From Bacteroidales bacterium (GTDB lineage: Bacteria > Bacteroidota > Bacteroidia > Bacteroidales > WCHB1-69), in NCBI GenBank assembly GCA_028684405.1, contig JAQUGA010000013.1, forward strand, positions 1-26,008: a stretch of DNA of 26,008 bases, written 5' to 3'. Numbering within the stretch: position 1 is the first letter of the stretch; every line of letters starts with the position of its first letter. The notes beneath the pieces were generated by a model. That model ran no database searches and was not told where the DNA came from. It worked only from the letters and a program-made list of their open reading frames with translations. Positions 8,248-15,100 of the stretch are shown piece by piece. A program made the translations under genes and the position numbers.

Positions 8248-8493
8248 CACTATTGTCCGATAAAATAAGAAAGTAATGTTTTGGCGTAAATTGCTTCTAT
8301 CAATTTTTTCCTCAATCCTAAAGGATGAATTGATTTTCAGCAATTTACACCCTTTATGGAGGTGAAATAAATTGCGGAAAATCAATATTATTTTAAAAAA
8401 ACCAAAACCAAGCCTCTCTTTTTTATTTTATACATATTCGCTTCTTATGCAGTGTTTTACATAAGATAATCAGATTTTTATCGGACAACAGTG
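8248..8493 (+). mobile_element. MITE-like element, copy B (subfamily 2)
   Basis: A 246-bp copy with the cleanest ends: CACTATTGTCCGATAAAAT on the left and CACTGTTGTCCGATAAAAAT on the right (opposite strand), 17 of the first 18 bases alike. It is flanked by the exact 9-bp direct repeat TTTTTCAAT (8239-8247 and 8494-8502), so it shares a target duplication with copy A. The left half, including the internal hairpin, is nearly identical to copy A. The right half (from about 8385 to 8455) is a different sequence that is shared with copy D. Confidence 0.85.
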
Positions 8494-8540
8494 TTTTTCA
8501 ATATAAGATGCTGAATAATGTTATTGAAATATTAAGATGC

Positions 8541-8570
8541 TTTGCATAAGAAATAAAAGCATTAGTTTTG
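8541..8570 (+). promoter_or_regulatory. Promoter of the His-rich protein gene (-33 TTTG, -7 TAGTTTTG)
   Basis: TTTG at 8541-8544 is followed after 18 bases by TAGTTTTG at 8563-8570, an exact TAnnTTTG match with a -33 element at about the right distance. This is the best complete Bacteroidota promoter in the window. It lies 18 bases before the ATG at 8588 and shows that an in-frame ATG at 8537 cannot be the start. Confidence 0.6.
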
Positions 8571-8587
8571 CAAAAAAACAATACTTA

Positions 8588-8944
8588 ATGCCTGCAAATA
8601 GACGTACTTTTTCGTTTTTCTTTCTGGTTTTCTTCATATTCTATTATTTAGGCACTGTTCTTTTTATTCACACCCATACCATTGATGGCAAAGCAGTTAC
8701 GCACTCCCATCCATATCAAAGCGATGCCCAAGGGAATCCTCTTCATACCCATAGCACTGCTGAATTTACACTAATACGGATATTAAGCCAATTTCTCACA
8801 TTATCTTTTTTTGCTTTTTGGGGCCTTAAAAAGATTTTTGTTTACTTGAAAAATAAATTATATTCCAATACAGATGCTAATACCTTGAGTATTTATCCGC
8901 ATCTAATTTATTCTTTGAGAGCCCCTCCTTTGTTTTTTTCATAA
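8588..8944 (+). CDS. Small His-rich two-helix membrane protein, possible metal-binding partner of a TonB receptor
   Basis: A 118-residue protein beginning MPANRRTFSF. A hydrophobic helix (about 8-27) is followed by a short loop very rich in histidine, H28, H30, H39, H41, H53 and H55, in the pairs HTH, HSH and HTH, then a second helix (about 63-84) and a basic tail. With the positive N-terminus inside, the His-rich loop would face the periplasm. This arrangement suggests binding of a soft or borderline metal such as zinc or copper, but that is inference. The gene lies just before a TonB-dependent receptor; without the MITE that separates them the gap would be only about 53 bases, so the two were probably one operon. 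Start chosen from the promoter at 8541-8570. Confidence 0.72.
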   Translation: MPANRRTFSFFFLVFFIFYYLGTVLFIHTHTIDGKAVTHSHPYQSDAQGNPLHTHSTAEFTLIRILSQFLTLSFFAFWGLKKIFVYLKNKLYSNTDANTLSIYPHLIYSLRAPPLFFS

Positions 8945-8988
8945 TACAAAAGCTTAGACTTAGTTCAAACATTTTATTATTTAAAAAA

Positions 8989-9254
8989 CATCATTGTCCG
9001 ATAAAATAAGAAAGTATTGTTTTGGCGTAAATTGCTTCTATCAATTTTTTCCTCAATCCTACATTTCGACTCCGCTCAATGTCCAGTATGGATTGATTTT
9101 CAGTAATTTACACTCTTTATGGAGGAGAAATAGATTTCGGAAAAGCAATAGTTTTTAACAGTCATAATCAAGCTTGTACTTTTTGGGATAATACATATTC
9201 TCTTATCACACTGAGTTTTACACAAGATAATACGATTTATATCGGACAACAGTG
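8989..9254 (+). mobile_element. MITE-like element, copy C, with replaced hairpin loop
   Basis: A 266-bp copy of subfamily 1 (its right half matches copy A). Ends are CATCATTGTCCGATAAAAT and, on the opposite strand, CACTGTTGTCCGATATAAAT. Flanks TTTAAAAAA (8980-8988) and ATTAAAAAA (9255-9263) agree in 8 of 9 bases. The loop of the internal hairpin differs from all other copies: the AAAGGATGA segment is replaced at about 9060-9090 by a longer stretch containing CATTTCGACTCCGCTCAATG, a motif I know from dispersed palindromic repeats of other bacteria. It separates the His-rich gene from the TonB receptor gene and ends 18 bases before the receptor's ATG. Confidence 0.8.
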
Positions 9255-9272
9255 ATTAAAAAAACATTTTTT

Positions 9273-11561
9273 ATGAAACATAAAATTTCATTTATCATAC
9301 TATTATTTATTCCATTTTTGGTATTTTCTCAGACTAAAAAAACGGATGCTAATATTTTTGGCCATGTTATTAACAAAAGCGACGGCAAGCATGTGCCTTA
9401 TTTTACAATTTCCATAAAAGGAACCACTATCGGAACTACGACCGATGCTACGGGTCACTATTTCTTAAAAAACTTACCCGTTGGAGAACATATTATTGTT
9501 GCATCTGGCATGGGTTACGAAACACATGAGAAAAAGATCCTAATTGAAGCCAACAAAAGCATTGAATTAGATTTTAGTGTTGAAGAGAGCAACTTGCTCC
9601 TTGAAGGTGTAGTTGTTACGGCTTCCCGAAATGAATCAAATCGGCGTGAAGCGGCTTCCATCGTCAATATTATCAGTCCCAAAACATTAGAAAACACCAA
9701 TTCTGTTTGCGTTTCTCAAGGCCTCAATTTTCAACCAGGATTAAGAGTAGAAACCAATTGTCAAAACTGTGGTTTTCAGCAAGTTCGAACCAATGGATTG
9801 GAAGGACAATACACTCAAGTACTCATTGACAGTCGCCCTATTTTCAGTGCATTGGCGAGTGTTTACGGCATTGAACAAATACCGGCCAATATGGTAGAAC
9901 AAATTGAGATTGTCCGTGGTGGCGGTTCTGCCGTTTTTGGCTCCAGTGCTATTGCTGGAACGGTAAATATTATCACCAAGGAACCCCAAAAGAACACCGC
10001 ATCACTTTCAAACACGACGAATTTGATTGGGGGAAAGAGTTTTGACGTAAATACCTTTTTAAATGCCTCCATTGTTTCGGACAATCATAAATCGGGAATT
10101 ACTATTTTTGGCACATCCCGTCAACGTTCACCTTATGATCACAATGACGATGGTTTTTCGGAAATGGCAAAAATCGAATCACAAACGGTCGGGTTTAGAG
10201 CGTATTATAATATCACAAACTATTCACGTTTAAGCTTTGAATACTTTAATATTGGCGAGTTTCGTAGAGGAGGCAACAAGCTCCATCTTCCAGCCCATGA
10301 AGCAGATATTGCAGAACAAGTGGATCACAACATCAATACAGCGGGATTAAAATACAGCATCTATTCTAAAGACAATGCACACAGATTTGTGGCTTATACA
10401 TCCTTTCAAGATGTAGACAGAAAAAGCTATTATGGAGCAGGCAAAGACTTGAATGCATATGGAAAAACAGAAGATTTTAGTTTTTCAAGTGGATTGCAAT
10501 ACACATGGAATATTGAAAAACTGCTATTTATGCCTTCTGAATTTACCAGTGGCGTTGAGTATTCGCAAAACGATTTGAAAGATTTAATGTGTGGCTACAA
10601 TCGAAAAATTGAGCAAAATATTAATATTTATAGTTCTTATTTGCAAAACGAATGGAAAGATGACAAATATGGTTTGCTTTTGGGAGTAAGGGCTGACCAA
10701 CACAGTCTTTTGAAAGATCCAATATTAAGTCCGCGTGTTAATTTACGTTATTCACCAGCGAAAGATTATATTTTTAGAGCAACCTATGCACAGGGATCTA
10801 GAGCTCCCCAAGCATTTGACGAGGATTTACACGTTGCTGCTGTAGGAGGAAGAGTAGCTCTAATCCGTATCAGCCCCAATTTAAGGACAGAAAAATCACA
10901 CAGTTATACTTTATCAGCAGATTTATACAAAAGCTTCAAATCAGTAACTACAAATTTACTAATAGAAGGCTTTTATACTCAGCTTAATCATGTTTTTGTA
11001 TTGGAGAAAATGGGATACGATAGTCATAACAACATCATTCTTGAAAGAAGAAACGGAGAGGGAGCCATTGTAAAAGGAATCAACTTTGAAGGCAAAGTTC
11101 TTCCTTCGAGATATGTTGATTTCCAAGCAGGATTCACCATTCAAACCAGCGAACATTCTGAAGGTGAACTATGGAGCGACAATCCAAGTTTGAAACCACA
11201 ACGAAAAATGTTCAGAACACCAGATCGATATGGTTACCTAACAGCCAATTGGAATCCAAAAGAGTATCTTACTGTTTCTCTATCAGGAACCTATACTGGT
11301 CCGATGTTAGTTCAACATTACGCAGGATTTATTGCAGAAGACATTGAAAAAATGACGTCTGAATTTTTTGATATAAATTTTAGAGTTAGCTACGTTATCA
11401 AGGTAAACGGACATTTCAAAATGCACCTTAACGGTGGTGTTCAGAACATCTTAAACAGCTATCAAAGTGATTTTGATTATGGCGACCTAAGAGATTCTGG
11501 ATATATTTATGGACCTTCTTTACCCAGGACCTATTTTGCTGGAATTAAATTTGAATTATAA
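9273..11561 (+). CDS. TonB-dependent outer-membrane receptor with CarboxypepD_reg-like domain
   Basis: A 762-residue outer-membrane receptor. Signal peptide 1-20 (MKHKISFIILLFIPFLVFSQ), a carboxypeptidase-regulatory-like beta domain at about 27-103, a TonB-box-like EGVVVTAS at 111-118, a plug domain at about 120-236 with the typical VEQIEIVRGGGSAVFGSSA segment, and a 22-strand barrel from about 240 to the C-terminal GIKFEL. The plug holds a close cysteine pair, C163-x2-C166 in NCQNCGF. No SusD partner follows, so it is not a SusCD glycan importer; with the His-rich protein upstream, uptake of a metal, heme or corrinoid is more likely. The frame is open from a GTG at 9252 that lies inside the MITE end; I chose the ATG at 9273 because it starts a proper signal peptide. 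Confidence 0.9.
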   Translation: MKHKISFIILLFIPFLVFSQTKKTDANIFGHVINKSDGKHVPYFTISIKGTTIGTTTDATGHYFLKNLPVGEHIIVASGMGYETHEKKILIEANKSIELDFSVEESNLLLEGVVVTASRNESNRREAASIVNIISPKTLENTNSVCVSQGLNFQPGLRVETNCQNCGFQQVRTNGLEGQYTQVLIDSRPIFSALASVYGIEQIPANMVEQIEIVRGGGSAVFGSSAIAGTVNIITKEPQKNTASLSNTTNLIGGKSFDVNTFLNASIVSDNHKSGITIFGTSRQRSPYDHNDDGFSEMAKIESQTVGFRAYYNITNYSRLSFEYFNIGEFRRGGNKLHLPAHEADIAEQVDHNINTAGLKYSIYSKDNAHRFVAYTSFQDVDRKSYYGAGKDLNAYGKTEDFSFSSGLQYTWNIEKLLFMPSEFTSGVEYSQNDLKDLMCGYNRKIEQNINIYSSYLQNEWKDDKYGLLLGVRADQHSLLKDPILSPRVNLRYSPAKDYIFRATYAQGSRAPQAFDEDLHVAAVGGRVALIRISPNLRTEKSHSYTLSADLYKSFKSVTTNLLIEGFYTQLNHVFVLEKMGYDSHNNIILERRNGEGAIVKGINFEGKVLPSRYVDFQAGFTIQTSEHSEGELWSDNPSLKPQRKMFRTPDRYGYLTANWNPKEYLTVSLSGTYTGPMLVQHYAGFIAEDIEKMTSEFFDINFRVSYVIKVNGHFKMHLNGGVQNILNSYQSDFDYGDLRDSGYIYGPSLPRTYFAGIKFEL

Positions 11562-11588
11562 AACCAAGATTACTTTTTCGGTTTTTGT

Positions 11589-11617
11589 ATTATAAAACAG
11601 GTTTTCAGTTTTATAAT
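11589..11617 (+). terminator. Possible hairpin terminator after the TonB receptor
   Basis: A perfect 10-bp inverted repeat, ATTATAAAAC (11589-11598) and GTTTTATAAT (11608-11617), with a 9-base loop, 28 bases after the receptor stop. The stem is almost all A/T, so it would be weak. Its right arm includes the 9-bp target duplication of MITE copy D, which may have displaced any downstream T-run. Confidence 0.35.
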
Positions 11618-11833
11618 CACTATTGTCCGATAAAATAAGAAAGTAATGTTTTGGCGTAAATTGCTTCTATCAATTTTTCCCTCAATCCTAAAGGATGAAT
11701 TGATTTTCAGCAATTTACACCCTTTATGGAGGTGAAATAAATTGCGGAAAAGCAATATTATTTTAAAAAAACCAAAACCAAGCCTCTCTTTTTTATTTTA
11801 TACATATTTGCTTCTTATGCAGAGTTTTATAAT
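11618..11833 (+). mobile_element. MITE-like element, copy D, right end deleted (subfamily 2)
   Basis: Starts with CACTATTGTCCGATAAAAT and matches copy B through the internal hairpin and the subfamily-2 right half up to about 11822 (CTTCTTATGCAG). The last part, including the right terminal repeat ending ATCGGACAACAGTG, is missing. The 9-bp flank TTTTATAAT occurs exactly at 11609-11617 and again at 11825-11833. The simplest reading is a deletion between the element's internal GTTTTA and the similar GTTTTATAAT of the right target duplication. Confidence 0.75.
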
Positions 11834-12157
11834 ACAAAAACCATTAATAAGCAGAATATCTTCAAATAACACCTTCCCTACATTTAACTTTAAGCCATGT
11901 AATTTCATTATCTTAGAAAAAACCTTTTCTATAACAATTAACACTGATTGTTAACAATTATATACAAATTAGACACAAGCTCAAAAACAACTTGCATTTT
12001 ACTGGTAATCAAGAAACTACAAGAACAACACAAATTATTCCAACAACAAAATTTTATTTTACTTAAAGATTATAGAGGTAAAAACAGATAGAAATAAATA
12101 TTTTTATTATTATTGTATTTCATTTCTGAATATTGAATTGAATAAATATTTATAATC
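11834..12157 (+). other. AT-rich intergenic region upstream of the gingipain-like gene
   Basis: 324 bases with no convincing gene. It contains a perfect 12-bp palindrome, ATTGTTAACAAT, at 11947-11958, which could be a regulatory protein site. I find no exact TAnnTTTG promoter element here, although TACATTTA (starting near 11879) comes close. The protease mRNA may have a long AT-rich leader. Confidence 0.5.
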
Positions 12158-15100
12158 ATGAGAAAAACTCAATTAATTCTGGTAATGTGTAGTTTTCTAT
12201 TTTCATTATCCAATCTTTTTGGACAGATTAGTATTCCTGTCAGTCAACAAAATACCGGTATAAAAACTTTTGAAAAAACAGTGAACGGGTATCGTTTCAA
12301 ATCAGATATTAAGGATATTTTCCTGACACCTGCCGCTACAAATAAGGGTTTATTTCATGACATAAGCGTTGAAAATTATTCGCGTTCATACGATATTGGA
12401 AAACCACAGTTGCCTAATATTCGAAAAACCATTCAGTTGCCTATTGATGGTCAGGCTAATGTAATTATCAACTCTTTTGATGTCGTTGAAATTTCACTCA
12501 GCGATTATGGAATTACACAAAAAATCATGCCTTCGCAACCTTCTTATAGCAAAAGTTCAAATCCAGGAGATATTGTATTTCAGTATAATCAAACATATTA
12601 TAATAAAAACGAATACAACAATACTCCCATTGCAGAAATTGAAGAGATTGGAATATCCCGAGGTGTAAGACTCGCCAATTTGGTTATTAACCCAATTCAG
12701 TACAATCCTGTAAGCAATACTTTGAAAATTTACACCAATATTGATGTAAAAATTCAATTTTCCGAACATGATATTTATGCTACTAAAGCGATTCAAGAGA
12801 AATTTTATTCTCCAGCTTTTGAAAACCGATTGAGCACTGTTGAAATGCTTCCTTTGGGAATCAACAAAGAGGCTTTATCGAAATATCCCATCAAATATGT
12901 TATTGTATCACATCCCAGTTTTGAAAGTGCGCTACAACCACTTGTTGAGTGGAAAACAAAAAAAGGATTCTACGTAATCGAAGCTTACACCAACAACCCG
13001 GCTGTAGGAACTACCACTTCAAGCATTAAAAATTATTTACAAAACTTATATTTGTCGGGCACACCGAGTGATCCTGCACCTACATATGTATTATTTGTAG
13101 GTGATATTGCTCAAGTACCATCATATTCTGGCACAACAGGTTCGCATGTTTCTGATTTATATTACGTAACTTTTGACGGAGCAAATGACTATATTCCGGA
13201 TATGTATTCCGGACGTTTTTCGGCAACTAATTTAGCTCAACTTCAACCACAAATTGACAAAACACTTCAATACGAAAAATACTTAATGCCCGATCCATCT
13301 TATCTGGACACTGTTGTTTTGGTTGCTGGCGTTGATGCAACTTGGTCAACAACACATGCGAATGGTCAAATTAATTATATGGCAAATTATTATTTTAATG
13401 CCGGCAATGGTTTTGCTCACGTGTATAAATACTTATATCCACAAACCAGTAATTCAAGCACGGCTGCTGAAATTAGAACCAATATTGGCAAAGGAGTTGG
13501 CATTGGAGATTACACAGCTCATTGTAATTCAGACGGATGGGCTGACCCTCAGTTTATCAAATCCCATATTCCTGCCATGAAAAACAAAGATAAATATGGT
13601 TTATTAATCGGAAACTGCTGTTTGTCTAACAAGTTTAATGACTCAGAATGTTTTGGGGAGGCTTTGCTTAGAGCCGTTGATAAAGGAGCAGTTGGCTATT
13701 TGGGAGGTTCAAATAATACCTATTGGGATGAAGATTATTATTGGTCTGTTGGAGTTCGATCAAATATTACGGCCAATCCCACTTTCGATCCTAATAATTT
13801 GGGAGCCTTCGATCGTTGGTTTCATACGGAATCGATTCCCGAAACAGAATGGTACATTGCAAATGGACAACTCGCTTATGCCGGAAACCTTGCAGTAGAA
13901 GCCTCCAATTCACCTCGTAAAAAATATTATTGGGAAATTTATCATTTAATGGGAGATCCATCGGTAATGACCTATCAATCTGTTCCTTCTGTTTTGGGTG
14001 TAGATTACATGAACACACAAAGTGTTGGAGTTAATTCGCTTACAGTAACGACTGAACCCGGAGCTTATGTTGCCATTTCATTAAACGGAACTTTATTAAA
14101 TGCAAAACTAGTCGACCAGAGTGGAATTGCCGAAATGACATTTGCAGCTATAAATGCTCCCGATACGGCTGACATTGTGATTACAAAACAGAATCGTCAA
14201 CCATTTTTCGGAGAAGTTTATATTCTAAGCCCTTCTGTACCCAATGATGCGGCATTAAGCCAAGTTATTAATCCACAGGACGCTTATAATTGTGCAAATA
14301 TTATAATTGTTCCTGAAATAAGCATTAAAAACATGGGAGTAAACCACTTGACTTCCGTAACTGCATACTATCAATGGAACAATGAAACTCCCATTTCCAT
14401 TCCATGGACTGGAGATTTAGAGTCTCTTGGAAACATTGAAATCCAATTTCCTGCCATTACTTTAGCAGCTGGAAATCATACTTTCAAAACATGGACCTCA
14501 ATGCCAAACAATGTAATAGATGAAAATCATGCAAACGACACTATCATTAAACAAATTACAGTTCAAGATTTAAGTATTATTGCTAATTTTGAAGCAAGTA
14601 ATACATATTCTTGTCTTCCTCCATTAGAAGTACAATTCCAAAATTTAAGCGAAAATGCCAGCTCTTATATTTGGGATTTTGGTGATGGAAATAGTTCAAC
14701 CGATGAAAATCCAAGCCATACATATATAAATAATGGAAGTTATCAAGTTCGTTTGATTGCTGCTGATGGCATTTGTGGTCAAGAAGAAATTATCAAAAGT
14801 TCATACATTCAAGTAGGTTTAGAGAATCCTATTATTGAAGGCATAGATTTGTGCAATCCAGAATCTGTAGAATTGACAGCCACTGGAAACGGCATTATCA
14901 GATGGTTTGATGCCATTGATTCAGAAATTGAAATTTTCACAGGAAATACTTTCACCACGCCCTTGTTAACAGAAACCACAACATATTATGTACAATCTCA
15001 TATAGAAAACGAAGTTGATACCGTTGGAGATTCGAGAAAGAATTCAGGTGGAGCAAACTTTTCAAACTATCCACTTCATGGTTTATACATTAGTAGTTTG

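Noticed and set aside
8537..8587. Earlier in-frame ATG for the His-rich protein
   Set aside because: It lies before the -7 element at 8563-8570, so it would not be transcribed, and it adds an unlikely polar N-terminus.
9252..9272. GTG start for the TonB receptor inside the MITE end
   Set aside because: It adds seven residues before a good signal peptide and exists only because of the insertion; the ATG at 9273 fits better.
11742..11954. Plus-strand open frame of 70 codons
   Set aside because: Starts inside MITE copy D and runs into AT-rich intergenic DNA; no domain or promoter.
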